64,000 nucleotides of DNA from JACMLX01 sp031374935 (lineage in GTDB: Bacteria; Gemmatimonadota; Gemmatimonadetes; Gemmatimonadales; Gemmatimonadaceae), in assembly GCA_031374935.1 (NCBI GenBank), contig JANMHB010000092.1:37307-101306 (forward strand). Direction: 5' to 3'. This document shows, in pieces, positions 37,736-46,915 of the stretch. The notes beneath the pieces are model-generated. The model made no database searches and was not told the origin of the DNA. It was given only the letters and a program-made list of their open reading frames with translations. The translations under genes and the position numbers were made by a program. Each line of letters starts with the position of its first letter. The stretch's first letter is position 1.

Positions 37736-38314
37736 GTGATCCGCCCGCTGGGCATGCGCGGTTCAGGCGGGTGGCGTCCGGCGCTCGCGCGAGAGCATCG
37801 TCGGGCGTGGAGCGCTGCCGCGGCGGCGCTCCTGTGTGCAGCCTGTCACAGAAGCCCGGCGCCATCGAGTCTGACGCCGAGCGTCTCGCGCCAGTGTCCT
37901 TCCGGCTTGGCTAGTATGCAACCGCGCGCGGGCATCACCGAGGCCGACTCCACCCTCACCCAGACCCGCGTTCGCTGGGCTGTTGCCGACCTCCTCGTCG
38001 CGCTCAACTCCCGCGAGACGTCCGACCTCTCGCTGCGCTATGACTGGACCGGAAACACCAGACAACGAGATGACTTTTTCGCCCGCGCGCGCGCGCCAGT
38101 CGCCGCAACGCGGCTGATCCTGGACTCGACCGGCGCCTGGTGGAGCGACGCCCCTGGGCGCAAGCAACAGACGATCTGCCTCACACTCAGTGTCCAGGGC
38201 AACAATGGCGGTGGGGTCGCATGGACACGTGCTGTCGCACTGCGTGCACAAGTGCTCGATGACGGCCGGGCGGCGTGGCTCGCGCGCCTGCAGGTGTTCG
38301 ACGTCTCACCCTGA
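37736..38314 (+). CDS. Small lipoprotein of unknown function
   Basis: 192 aa from GTG 37736 (ATG 37754 is an alternative). A lipobox-like AALLCAAC follows a basic N-terminus. The mature part has a helical segment (ADSTLTQTRVRWAVADLLVALNSRE) and a mixed alpha/beta C-terminus (QTICLTLSVQGN ... DDGRAAWLARLQVFDV) that resembles small NTF2-like proteins, but I cannot assign a family. It starts 63 bp after the Big_2 lipoprotein. Confidence 0.6.
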   Translation: MIRPLGMRGSGGWRPALAREHRRAWSAAAAALLCAACHRSPAPSSLTPSVSRQCPSGLASMQPRAGITEADSTLTQTRVRWAVADLLVALNSRETSDLSLRYDWTGNTRQRDDFFARARAPVAATRLILDSTGAWWSDAPGRKQQTICLTLSVQGNNGGGVAWTRAVALRAQVLDDGRAAWLARLQVFDVSP

Positions 38315-38371
38315 GCGCGCGAGCGGTGCCGGCCGGTGCGATCGCAATCGCTCGCGTCGACCCACCAGCTG

Positions 38372-38959
38372 TCAGCGAGGGAAACCCACGCTGGCGCCAA
38401 CCTTCGCAGTGTAGGTCGTAAAGCCGTCGAAGTTGCCGAGCTTCTGCCGGACCAGCTGAACCCCAGCGTCGAGGTTGATCGTCTTCGTCAGCTTGATCGC
38501 CACGCCTCCGCCCGCGCCGAAACCCGTGCCACTCGACGTCGGTGTCTCGAAATTGTTGCTCTGGCGAAGAAACGCGAGGCGCGCCGAGAGGTACGGAAAG
38601 ATCGTGTTCGACTTGAGCGCCGGCACCCAGCGAGGCTCGAAGAAGAGTCCGGAGATCTTGAGGTTGTCCCCGCCGCGTGAATGCGAGGTGTACTGACCGC
38701 CGATGCCAAGCGACAGCGCGCCGAAGCCGTCGGTGGAGTAGAGGCGATTCAGCCGGAATTGCGGCTCGACACCCACGCCGCCGACGTTTGCACCACCATT
38801 GTCGAAGCCTGCGAACAGCGCCGCAAACTGCAGCGAGTATGGCTGGGCCGACTGCGCCTCTGCGCAGCGGACGAAGGCGGCACTGCCGGTCACGGTCAAG
38901 ACGCCGGCCAGCACGAGCGCCCGGCGCAACGACGATTGCATGGGTCCGATCACTGACAT
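38372..38959 (-). CDS. Outer-membrane beta-barrel protein (OmpA-like barrel, porin family)
   Basis: 195 aa. The start at 38959 gives a signal peptide (RRALVLAGVLTVTGSAAF); ATG 38941 is an alternative. The mature part alternates polar and hydrophobic residues in about eight strands (LSLGIGGQYTSH, KISGLFFEPRWVPAL, IFPYLSARLAFLRQ, AGGGVAIKLTKTINLDAGVQ, TTYTAKVGASVGFPR). It has the aromatic-rich pattern and glycine turns of small outer-membrane barrels. Its start lies 40 bp downstream of the Big_2 kinase stop on the same strand, so co-transcription is likely. Confidence 0.75.
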   Translation of the reverse strand: MSVIGPMQSSLRRALVLAGVLTVTGSAAFVRCAEAQSAQPYSLQFAALFAGFDNGGANVGGVGVEPQFRLNRLYSTDGFGALSLGIGGQYTSHSRGGDNLKISGLFFEPRWVPALKSNTIFPYLSARLAFLRQSNNFETPTSSGTGFGAGGGVAIKLTKTINLDAGVQLVRQKLGNFDGFTTYTAKVGASVGFPR

Positions 38960-38999
38960 GGGGAGTTTCGGGTTGGGGGGAAGAAGCAAGAGCGGTCGC

Positions 39000-41900
39000 T
39001 CACCTCGGACTGCGCAGTGCGCCAACTGACGTCGACGTGGTCGACACCGTCCCGTCGCGCTTCACGACTTCGAGTGTCACCGTCGCCACTCGTGTCGTGC
39101 GTCGGCCGGCAGCATCGAACTTCGTCAGTCGAATGTCAAACTGCGCCTCGGTGCGACCGCCGGTTTCACTGACGCTCTCCGGTGCACCGACCACTGCAAC
39201 CTTGTGATCGTCGCCGTCGCTGAAGAACGCTGACAGTTCGGCGTTCCGTTCAGCGCCAGCGCGCAGTCTGCCAACGAATCGTTCGGCCTGTACACGCAAC
39301 TCGCTGGCGTCGGCGAGTTCGACGACCTTGGCGGGTTCAGGACGCCTCGTTGTACCCTCAGGTGGCGGTGCCGGCGCGAGGACGGGGGCGCCCTTCGGCC
39401 GCGACTCGCGGTCAGGCGTGTTGTCCACCGGTGCGACGGGTGCTGGTGTCTTTTGTGGCTCGACAACAGTGGGGCCGGTGGTGGGCACTGCTCGCGGTGC
39501 TGCCGTCCTGGGCGTTGGCGCTGGCCCGCCCCTGTTCGGCGGAGGCGCCGGCGCAGGTTGGACACCGCCGGATCCCGTGGCCGACCGCGGCGGCGTTGGA
39601 ACGACAACCGCGGTGGCAGCGGATGTCGAGGTATTCGCCGGCGGACTGCCCGTCGTCGCGCCCGGCGCAGGTGCCGAGCCCGCTGGTGCCGGCACTGCGG
39701 TCGCCGGCACTGCGGTCGAGGGCGGCGTCGACGTCGCCGGCGCATCGCCGGCACTCGGCCCCTTCGTGAGCGCCCAGAAAGCGATCACCACGACCACGAC
39801 TCCGCCGCCGAGCAGCAGGTTCCGGGATCCGCGGCGTGGCGCGCCCGTCCCGGGAGTCGCGGTGTGTATTTCGTGGCGCTCCGCAGCGAATGCGCTGGGC
39901 ACCACCGGCGACGCGGGCGCTGGCTGTACGAGCGGCACCGCAGGCGCCACCGTTGCACCCGTGCCTCCCGCCTCTTTCCGGTGCGGTGGCGTTGCCATGC
40001 GCTCGGGACGCAACATCGGAATGGTCGGCGCGATCGGGGGCACGCCAGGCGCCTCGGCTGATGGCACTGCACGCGGCAGCGGTACCGTCGGCGACACCGG
40101 CGTGAAGTTCGGCGCGCGCAATGCCGGCGGTTCCGGTGTGATCGCCACTGATCGATTCGGCCGCACCAGCACTGGAATCCGCGTCTCCGCAGTCACGCCA
40201 TCCGGATTCGGCACGCGAGCACAGATCATCCCGGACCCGATCGACAACCCGCGAACCACACCATCGGCGTCAACCGTTGCGACGGCGACTGACTCTGACG
40301 TCCAGACGACCTGCGCATCGGGTACGCCGCGACCACGTCGATCGTACGCGCGAATGCTCACGGCAACCGACGTACCCTCCTCGAGATCGATCTGCGCCGG
40401 TGACGCGTTGATCCGAACCGTGGCCGGTGCCCGAACGGTGATGGACTGCGTCGCTGACACGCCGGGCACGCCATCGACGATCGACTGCGCGTAAATGTGC
40501 ACCGCGCCGGGGGCGATGGCACGAATCATCATCTGCGACTCGTCCACGACCGCAAGCGATGCATCACTGCTCCACACCCTGACGCTGTCGGCGGAACGTA
40601 TGCCACCGGTCGCGTCAGTCACCCGCAAGCGAACCGGCGCGGTGTCGTCGATTTCCATCACGAGCGACTCGAGCTGCAGCTGCACGGCTGCCACGGGTGA
40701 TTCCACCGCGACGAGGTCGATCGCGTCAGTCGCGTCGTCGATCATGACGCTGATGCGCGCCGCTCCCCGACTGATCGCCAGCGCGCGGCCCGTCGAGTCG
40801 AGGTGAATGACCGCCGGTGCCGATGACCGCCACTGTGGCGCAACCGCGGTCGCACTCTCCCCGCGATCGTCGAACGCATCGAGCATGAGCTGCCTCGTGG
40901 CGCCGAGTTCGAGGGTTGGCGGCCCTGATCGGATGGAAACTCGGGTGATCGGGCGCCGCAACACCATCACGTTGATCAGTTGCCGCAGATTGCCGAACGA
41001 AACTTCGATCACGCCGCGGCCCGGGCTCACCGCGCGCACGACGCCCAGGCCATCGAGCACCGCGATCTCCGGCGCTCGGCTCACCCACGTCAGCGTTACA
41101 TCCGGTCGGGCAGTGCCGGTGACGTCGATCGCGGACACCGGTGGCTGCAGCACATCCCCGACACACACTGTGAAGTCCGACGTCGGCAGCGCGAGTCGTG
41201 CAATCGGCGCCGCTTCGATGGTGATCTGGGCTTCGGAGACGCCGCCATCCAACTGCGCCTGCACAATCGCCTTTCCCGGCGCAACGCCCGTCAGTCGCCC
41301 GGTCGCATCCACCGCCACGATGTCGGGCGCGCTGGACATCCAGCGCACCGCGGCATCCGTCACCGGTTGCCCATTCTCCAGCGTCACGCTGGCGCGCAGT
41401 TCGAGGGAGCCGCCGACAAAGATCGTCGCTCCCGGCGGCGAGACGGTCACCACCAGCGTCGGCACGGCGCTTGGCGCTGTCGCGCGCGACGCGTGCGTCG
41501 GCACGGGGCTCAACGGTGGTTGAGCACTCAAGGCCTGGACCGCTCGTCGCCGCTCGACGTGCAACGCGCGCGCCGCACTCGCGAGCTGCTTGCGCGTCAC
41601 GCCGCCGTCACTCGGCAGGTTGGCGGCAAACACGTCGCTCAGGTCATCCAGCGACGGCCACCGTTCCTGCGGCAGCTTTTCGAGCATGCGCATCACGGCG
41701 TTCGCCAGATACGCCGGGCAATCGGGCCGCAGCTGTCGGATCGGCACGGGAATTCTGGTGCCGTGCGCCGCAATCAGTGCGTACAGTTCGCCCGAGAACG
41801 GTGGTGCACCCGTCAGCAGCTGGTACGCCGTGACGCCAAGTGCGTATTGGTCCGACGCGGGCCCAACCGCCTCACCCGTGAACTGCTCGGGGCTCATGTA

Positions 41901-42479
41901 GACCGGCGTGCCGATCTGCGTCCCCGACTTGGTCATACCGGTGCCATCGACGCCCTTTGCAATGCCGAAATCGGTCAGCACCACATCGCCTTTCACATTC
42001 ACGAGGATATTGGCCGGCTTCACATCCCGGTGAATGATCCGCTCGGAGTGCGCGAAGGCGAGGGCACGCGCGGCACCGAGCAGGATCCATTGCGCCTGAT
42101 CGATCGGGAGCGGAGTCGTGCCGCGGCACAGCTCATCCACGCCGCCGCCCTCGATCAGCGTCATGACGAAGAAGCTCAGCCCCTTGGACCGCTGCACGTC
42201 GTGGACGACGATGACGTTCGGGTGCTGGAGCCTGGCCAGCGTCCGCGCTTCTTCCAGGAACCGCTCCGCCATGCCCGGGATCAGGCTGAGGCTCGGCTCC
42301 ATGACCTTGATGGCGACCGTCCTCCGAAGTCGCAGGTCTTCGGCGACGAAGACCACCGCCATGCCGCCACGCCCGAGGATGCCCGCGATGTCGTACGTCC
42401 CGGCGGTGGCCACCCGCAGTCGCTCGAGCAGCGTGTCCGACACATCATTTTCTGTGTCGTTGGAGAGCTCAGTGGACAC
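39000..42479 (-). CDS. Membrane Ser/Thr protein kinase with five Ig-like domains
   Basis: 1,159 aa from GTG 42479; the open frame runs 49 codons further upstream, but a promoter-like box lies in that stretch. The N-terminal Hanks-type kinase (about 29-290) is intact: glycine loop GRGGMAVVF, VAIK Lys58, H150-R-D152, D170-F-G and the activation segment ending YMSPEQ. Five Big_2-type repeats follow (about 341-422, 425-506, 510-595, 598-683, 686-772), then a proline-rich stretch and a single TM helix (887-905). After that comes a Pro/Ala/Thr-rich spacer and a ~95-residue globular C-terminus. With a cytoplasmic kinase, the Ig domains must also be cytoplasmic, which is unusual. The first 35 codons and the promoter are duplicated near 50 kb. 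Confidence 0.9.
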   Translation of the reverse strand: MSTELSNDTENDVSDTLLERLRVATAGTYDIAGILGRGGMAVVFVAEDLRLRRTVAIKVMEPSLSLIPGMAERFLEEARTLARLQHPNVIVVHDVQRSKGLSFFVMTLIEGGGVDELCRGTTPLPIDQAQWILLGAARALAFAHSERIIHRDVKPANILVNVKGDVVLTDFGIAKGVDGTGMTKSGTQIGTPVYMSPEQFTGEAVGPASDQYALGVTAYQLLTGAPPFSGELYALIAAHGTRIPVPIRQLRPDCPAYLANAVMRMLEKLPQERWPSLDDLSDVFAANLPSDGGVTRKQLASAARALHVERRRAVQALSAQPPLSPVPTHASRATAPSAVPTLVVTVSPPGATIFVGGSLELRASVTLENGQPVTDAAVRWMSSAPDIVAVDATGRLTGVAPGKAIVQAQLDGGVSEAQITIEAAPIARLALPTSDFTVCVGDVLQPPVSAIDVTGTARPDVTLTWVSRAPEIAVLDGLGVVRAVSPGRGVIEVSFGNLRQLINVMVLRRPITRVSIRSGPPTLELGATRQLMLDAFDDRGESATAVAPQWRSSAPAVIHLDSTGRALAISRGAARISVMIDDATDAIDLVAVESPVAAVQLQLESLVMEIDDTAPVRLRVTDATGGIRSADSVRVWSSDASLAVVDESQMMIRAIAPGAVHIYAQSIVDGVPGVSATQSITVRAPATVRINASPAQIDLEEGTSVAVSIRAYDRRGRGVPDAQVVWTSESVAVATVDADGVVRGLSIGSGMICARVPNPDGVTAETRIPVLVRPNRSVAITPEPPALRAPNFTPVSPTVPLPRAVPSAEAPGVPPIAPTIPMLRPERMATPPHRKEAGGTGATVAPAVPLVQPAPASPVVPSAFAAERHEIHTATPGTGAPRRGSRNLLLGGGVVVVVIAFWALTKGPSAGDAPATSTPPSTAVPATAVPAPAGSAPAPGATTGSPPANTSTSAATAVVVPTPPRSATGSGGVQPAPAPPPNRGGPAPTPRTAAPRAVPTTGPTVVEPQKTPAPVAPVDNTPDRESRPKGAPVLAPAPPPEGTTRRPEPAKVVELADASELRVQAERFVGRLRAGAERNAELSAFFSDGDDHKVAVVGAPESVSETGGRTEAQFDIRLTKFDAAGRRTTRVATVTLEVVKRDGTVSTTSTSVGALRSPR

Positions 42480-42562
42480 GGGCGCCGCGGTGTGTCGGGG
42501 AGGGGCGGGGTCGGCATCGACCCCGGCCGTATGATACGAATGGGGGCGGGGGACGGGAAGGG
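42375..42562. repeat. 188-bp direct repeat, copy 1 (kinase promoter and first 35 codons)
   Basis: Aligned without gaps to 49943-50130; I count 9 mismatches in 188, all in the first ~75 bases, so the last ~115 are identical. It covers the kinase -35/-10 boxes, leader, GTG start and coding sequence up to the glycine loop. Confidence 0.93.
42531..42559 (-). promoter_or_regulatory. Candidate promoter of the Big_2 kinase gene
   Basis: Minus strand: -35-like TTCCCG (42559-42554), 17-nt spacer, -10 TATCAT (42536-42531), 52 nt before the GTG start. The -35 is weak, but the duplicated block ends just beyond it. Confidence 0.45.
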
Positions 42563-43206
42563 CGCACCCATCAAAAATGGCGGGTCCAGCAGTTGTGCAC
42601 GAAAGTTCCACCAGAAAGCTGCACACGCCTTAGCCGCTGGGCGCAGGATGTCCACAGGTCCGAGGCTTTGCGCGAGTCCGGCCGACGTGTCGGGGAGCAA
42701 ATAGCGTCTTGACTGGAGGGATCACCGCCGGCGCCCAAGTCCGTGAAGCAATCGATATCCGGTCAGCGCCTCCGGGGGCTTGGTGCTTTGCGCGGAACGG
42801 GATGCGAGTGCATGCGGCGCGCAACGAAGGGAGGCAGGAGAACAAACAGGTCGATCTCAGTTTCCGCGTATGTCTCAGCGCCGCGCGGTTGCCGCCTTCG
42901 CGGACTCCCACAGACAATCCTGGCGTGAGGATCGATGCCATGTCTCCTCCGCTCTCCGCAACAGCACTCGGTGTGACGTCCCCCATTTGCGCGGGACATC
43001 ACGCAGGCCGGCATTCTGCGTGAGTCTTTGCGTTCAGTTCGCCAATGCCGAATTGGGCGCATTTGCAGGACTTGACGGAACCCTTGGCTCCCGGCACGAT
43101 TGATATCAGGCGCGCACTCAGAGGGCTGCAGCAGTGTGGGTAGCGGCTGGGAAAGGCGTGCGCTCGTCAGGCGCGACTCGAACCTCCACACCGAGAACCT
43201 GCTGAA
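42563..43206. other. Intergenic between divergent kinase and PPC/kinase operons
   Basis: About 640 bp without a convincing gene. Overlapping frames on both strands are short and lack family resemblance or ribosome sites. It looks less GC-rich than the flanking genes. It should hold the promoter of the operon starting at 43207; a TTGACG at 43072-43077 is the best -35-like box, but no good -10 is correctly spaced. Confidence 0.5.
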
Positions 43207-43941
43207 ATGCGCGTTTCCGCGAACTACCAGCCGACCCGGGCGAGGCAGTTGCTTCGGTATTGTGCAGCTCTGCTGGCCTGGGTCCTTGCTTCCTGCGTGG
43301 GCCTCGCTGCTCAATCGCCAGCCAGCCGAATCAGACCGGTCCCACTCACGGAGACGGCCGCACGCTTGGCGCGGCAGGGGGTCGACTGGGGGGATGCCAA
43401 GTCGGTACTCGCGGCGGCTGACATAATGGACATAGTTGAACTCGGGTCAACCAGAGTCCAGCTCACGAGCCCTGCTTCGAGCCCAGAGGGCCCTTGGGAC
43501 GGCAGTCTTTCTCGGCGCTCGCTCCTTCTCGTCACATCGCGGATCGCTACGGAGCAGGGCGACTGGGACATCGCCAGCCTGGCGGCGATGTTGATCGACG
43601 AGGAGGACCGGGCTGTGAAGCGGAGGCCTCCGAAAACGCGTGGGGCAGCAGGCGGTCCGATCTGGGCTGACGCCTTTGTCGCGTCTCGGTCTGAAAATGT
43701 CTATAGCATCGACTTCGAAGGCGGTAGCGCGCCGAACGTGATTCAGATATCGGCAGGAAAGCCTGGTGCCGTGCTTGATTGCAGCCTCTATGATCCCATC
43801 GGGCGCGATCGGCCTGCTTTACAAGTTCGGAGCTTGTCCGGTGTATGCTCGCTGCAGTGGAAGCAGGCCGTACAAGGGCGCATGGTCCTCAAGATTCGCA
43901 ATCGCGGTTCTGATACGTTCTACGTGCTCTCGAGCAACTAG
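43207..43941 (+). CDS. Exported protein with PPC-like C-terminal domain
   Basis: 244 aa with an N-terminal export signal (RQLLRYCAALLAWVLASCVGLAAQ). The middle is unassigned. The C-terminal ~95 residues resemble a bacterial pre-peptidase C-terminal (PPC) beta-sandwich: VYSIDFEGGSAPNVIQISAG, LDCSLYDPIGRD and GRMVLKIRNRGSDTFYVLSSN, the last matching the closing strand of PPC domains. The following kinase gene starts 25 bp downstream, so the two form an operon. It may be the kinase's extracytoplasmic partner; this is inference from position. Confidence 0.7.
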   Translation: MRVSANYQPTRARQLLRYCAALLAWVLASCVGLAAQSPASRIRPVPLTETAARLARQGVDWGDAKSVLAAADIMDIVELGSTRVQLTSPASSPEGPWDGSLSRRSLLLVTSRIATEQGDWDIASLAAMLIDEEDRAVKRRPPKTRGAAGGPIWADAFVASRSENVYSIDFEGGSAPNVIQISAGKPGAVLDCSLYDPIGRDRPALQVRSLSGVCSLQWKQAVQGRMVLKIRNRGSDTFYVLSSN

Positions 43942-43966
43942 GGAGAATCCAATTTCCCCCGAATTG

Positions 43967-46687
43967 ATGGACGACCTCAATGCTCGGGTGTGGGCGGAGG
44001 TCTCTGCGGCGCTTGAGCCCAAGTATCAGCTGGTCAGGTCACTCGGCAAGGGAGGAATGGGGTTCGTATTTGTCGCGCGCGAAGAGGCGCTCGAGCGGCA
44101 GGTCGCTGTCAAGGTTTTGACGCCGGCGCTTGCTGGCGACCCGCTTTTTCGGCAGCAGTTTCGTAAGGAGGGCCAAGCTGCGGCGGCGATTTCACATGCA
44201 AACGTGGTGCAGGTTTACACGGTCGGCGAAACACACGGTTCGCCACCTCTCCCGTTCATGATTCTGCAGTTCGTCGAAGGTGATTCCCTCGACGACTGGA
44301 CGAAGCGGCAGGGCCTGCTGGGTGAGCGCCGAGCTCGGCGCCTGCTCAGGGATGTCGCATCCGGCCTCGCGGCCGCCCACGCATGCGATGTGGTTCATCT
44401 GGACGTGAAGCCTCAGAACGTGCTCGTTGAGCGTGCGAGCGGACGAGCGATGATTCTGGATTTTGGATTGGCCGCGGCAGTCTTCGCTCGTGCGGCTGCA
44501 TCGCCGTCCGAGACGGCAGATGGAGGTCCGGCCCATTGGGGAACTCCGGAATACATGAGTCCAGAGCAGTTGCTCGGTGAGCCCATTGGCCCGCCAAGCG
44601 ACATTTTCAGCTTCGGCTTACTCGCGGAAGAGGTGCTGGCGGGATCCAGTACCAGCTCTGCGCAGGCGCCGCTCGCCATGCTCGCCGCCCGATTCGGCCC
44701 GTCAAAGAAACCGCTCTCCGAGCGACGAATCGGCTTGTCGGCGGACCTTGCCATGCTTGTGCAACGGTGCCTCGCCCTGGACGCGGAACGTCGGCCAACG
44801 GCCGCTGACTTGGTTCGTTCGCTTGTGCCTTCCTTCGACGAAGGCGTAGTGTGGCCCCCTCCCGGCCTGAGCGAACTGCGAAACCTCGCACACCGAATGA
44901 GTCGAATCGCCGCGACGACAGTGATCGGCGTCACCCTTTTCTCGCTCGCGGTCGCCGCGGAAGTGCCGGGAACCCATACTGCGTCTGGATGGTGGAGCGC
45001 TTGGGGCGACGGTGGCCTCGTGGTAAGCGCCGCGAGCGGACCGTCGAACACTGTCGTCTCCCTATGGCATGTGGCGTTGCTGTCCGGTCTGGTCACCGCA
45101 GTCACCGGAATGCTGTATTCGAGCCGCACAATTGCTCGACTGCTGAGCGTTCTTTCGGATGCTCGCGCTCTTGGCTGGCGCGCAAGTACGCTGTTGGACG
45201 TGATGGCGGACGCTGATGGACGGACGGGCCAAACTCTTGATGCCAGTGGCGACTTCTCGGCGTTACCACCGACGAAACGAAAAATCGTGCGCCGGGCGAG
45301 GGCAGTGCAGTTGCTCGGACCAGTGGCTGGCCTCCTCTGGACTGGCATCTGTGGTGGACTGTGGACCGTGTCACTGGTTGTACATAAACCGCTCGCGCCG
45401 GCAGGAGGCCCTCTCTTCGGATCAACCGAGATCGCAGTCTTGCTTGGGCCGCTTCTGGGATGTGCGCTCGCAGTGCTGAGCCATCGTACGATTGAGAAGC
45501 GCGTAATCGGCTCAGTTCCTTTTCGACGGCTGCACACGCCGGCGTACCCAGTTCCCGACACGACGCGTCCCGCCGATGTGACCGAGTGGTATCGAGAGCT
45601 CGGTGCCGAGCCGCGGAGCGAGGTCAGGCCAGGTTCGGCGGTCGCGGGTCAGGTTCGAGGTCAGGCCGTTGTTTTGGCATTCGCCGTGGCGGTCGCTCTG
45701 GTGCTTTCAGCGGCATTGGTCAGCGCCTGTGCAGCAACGGTCATCTCCGCTCGTGTGGCTCGCCAAATGGGTGCGGATGCGGCAAGAGTCGCCGCACTGC
45801 ATCAGCGTACAGGCAGCCCCATTCCGGCTTCCGGGTTTCTTGATCTCGACTACCCGCGGGCCGCCAGTACCCCATCGCAGCGAGCGCTTGTTCGGGCATT
45901 GTTGGACGACGCCCTGGCGCCGTTCGCAGTCGACCCTCGGCTGGCATTGGGGAGTTCGGCGCTGACGGTCTCCAAGAAGTCGCTCCTGGCGGATGCGATG
46001 CGCCGCGCTCACCACTTTCGCGACGATTCGATCGTTCTTCTTGGGCAATTCGATACTCATCCTCGAGTTCTGGCCCTCCGGGCACTCGCTCGCGAGCCCA
46101 TCGACAGCCTCCGGATTGAGGCGAGAAGTCTGCCCTTCTTGCGGCGCGCACTGGAAGCGAACGGAGCCGCCGCGGTGTTCCACGTCGCTCGGCGCCGTCT
46201 CGATTCTGCACGACAACGGCTGAGTGAGAACGAGGCAGTGGCCTCGCTGATCCTGAGAGGCCCGAGCAGAATCGCCAGCGAGACTGGCTTGCTGTCCTTG
46301 GAGACCACGGCTCTGCTGCCGTTGGCTCAGCTCGAGCGGGAACTCGGTCGTGAAGATCGTGCGTCAGCAGTTGATTCGGCTGCGCTGATTGTGGCAGATC
46401 AACGAGCGCGATACGGCGCTGACTGGTCGATTGGGGTACTCGGCCTCGCTTCCGATCCTCGGAACATCGCGGAGTTCGAAGCGATCCGTACAGACCAGAC
46501 CATCCCGATCGGCTATCGGTCTTCGCTTCAGGATGGACTGCTCGATGCATTCTGCCTCAGACCCCGATACTTGTTGCTCGGGGAGACTGACATGCCGCCA
46601 AACTTCGTCACGTCGACTGCGAGAGAAGAGCGGGGCAATCTCGGCTGGTGGCAGAGGTTGCAGCACTGCTACGTGATCGGCGGATGA
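43967..46687 (+). CDS. Polytopic membrane Ser/Thr protein kinase
   Basis: 906 aa from ATG 43967 (MDDLNARVWAEV), the first start after the upstream stop. The kinase domain (about 22-300) has the loop GKGGMGFVF, VAVK Lys, DFG and TPEYMSPEQ. The catalytic loop reads HLDVKPQN, so the usual Arg of HRD is Leu (a non-RD kinase). About five TM segments follow (ATTVIGVTLFSLAVAA, LWHVALLSGLVTAVTGMLY, LLWTGICGGLWTVSLVV, IAVLLGPLLGCALAVL, VVLAFAVAVALVLSAAL), then a ~270-residue soluble C-terminus with helical, TPR-like character (RRALEANGAAAVFHVARRRL). An odd TM count would put the tail outside the cytoplasm, where it could sense signals or contact the PPC-like protein. Confidence 0.88.
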   Translation: MDDLNARVWAEVSAALEPKYQLVRSLGKGGMGFVFVAREEALERQVAVKVLTPALAGDPLFRQQFRKEGQAAAAISHANVVQVYTVGETHGSPPLPFMILQFVEGDSLDDWTKRQGLLGERRARRLLRDVASGLAAAHACDVVHLDVKPQNVLVERASGRAMILDFGLAAAVFARAAASPSETADGGPAHWGTPEYMSPEQLLGEPIGPPSDIFSFGLLAEEVLAGSSTSSAQAPLAMLAARFGPSKKPLSERRIGLSADLAMLVQRCLALDAERRPTAADLVRSLVPSFDEGVVWPPPGLSELRNLAHRMSRIAATTVIGVTLFSLAVAAEVPGTHTASGWWSAWGDGGLVVSAASGPSNTVVSLWHVALLSGLVTAVTGMLYSSRTIARLLSVLSDARALGWRASTLLDVMADADGRTGQTLDASGDFSALPPTKRKIVRRARAVQLLGPVAGLLWTGICGGLWTVSLVVHKPLAPAGGPLFGSTEIAVLLGPLLGCALAVLSHRTIEKRVIGSVPFRRLHTPAYPVPDTTRPADVTEWYRELGAEPRSEVRPGSAVAGQVRGQAVVLAFAVAVALVLSAALVSACAATVISARVARQMGADAARVAALHQRTGSPIPASGFLDLDYPRAASTPSQRALVRALLDDALAPFAVDPRLALGSSALTVSKKSLLADAMRRAHHFRDDSIVLLGQFDTHPRVLALRALAREPIDSLRIEARSLPFLRRALEANGAAAVFHVARRRLDSARQRLSENEAVASLILRGPSRIASETGLLSLETTALLPLAQLERELGREDRASAVDSAALIVADQRARYGADWSIGVLGLASDPRNIAEFEAIRTDQTIPIGYRSSLQDGLLDAFCLRPRYLLLGETDMPPNFVTSTAREERGNLGWWQRLQHCYVIGG

Positions 46688-46915
46688 GAGACCCCGACCA
46701 GAGCGCGTTTCGCAGGGTTGAACTCGTCTTGCCTGTCAAGCTTCTTGTCGCATATCCTGTCGTGACGGGCCGCGGTCTTCACAGAAGTGGTCTTGACGGT
46801 CCCCCGTTGGCTCTCGAGACTTAGGCAGACCGGCGCAAGCGCGTCTCTCCGAATTAGGTCCACGCTGAATGTCAAATTCGGGCTTGGAGCGACCGTGGAT
46901 CGGGCGCCGCGGCGG

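Noticed and set aside
40980..42704. 574-codon plus-strand frame opposite the Big_2 kinase
   Set aside because: Arg/His-rich shadow; the kinase on the other strand has every conserved motif.
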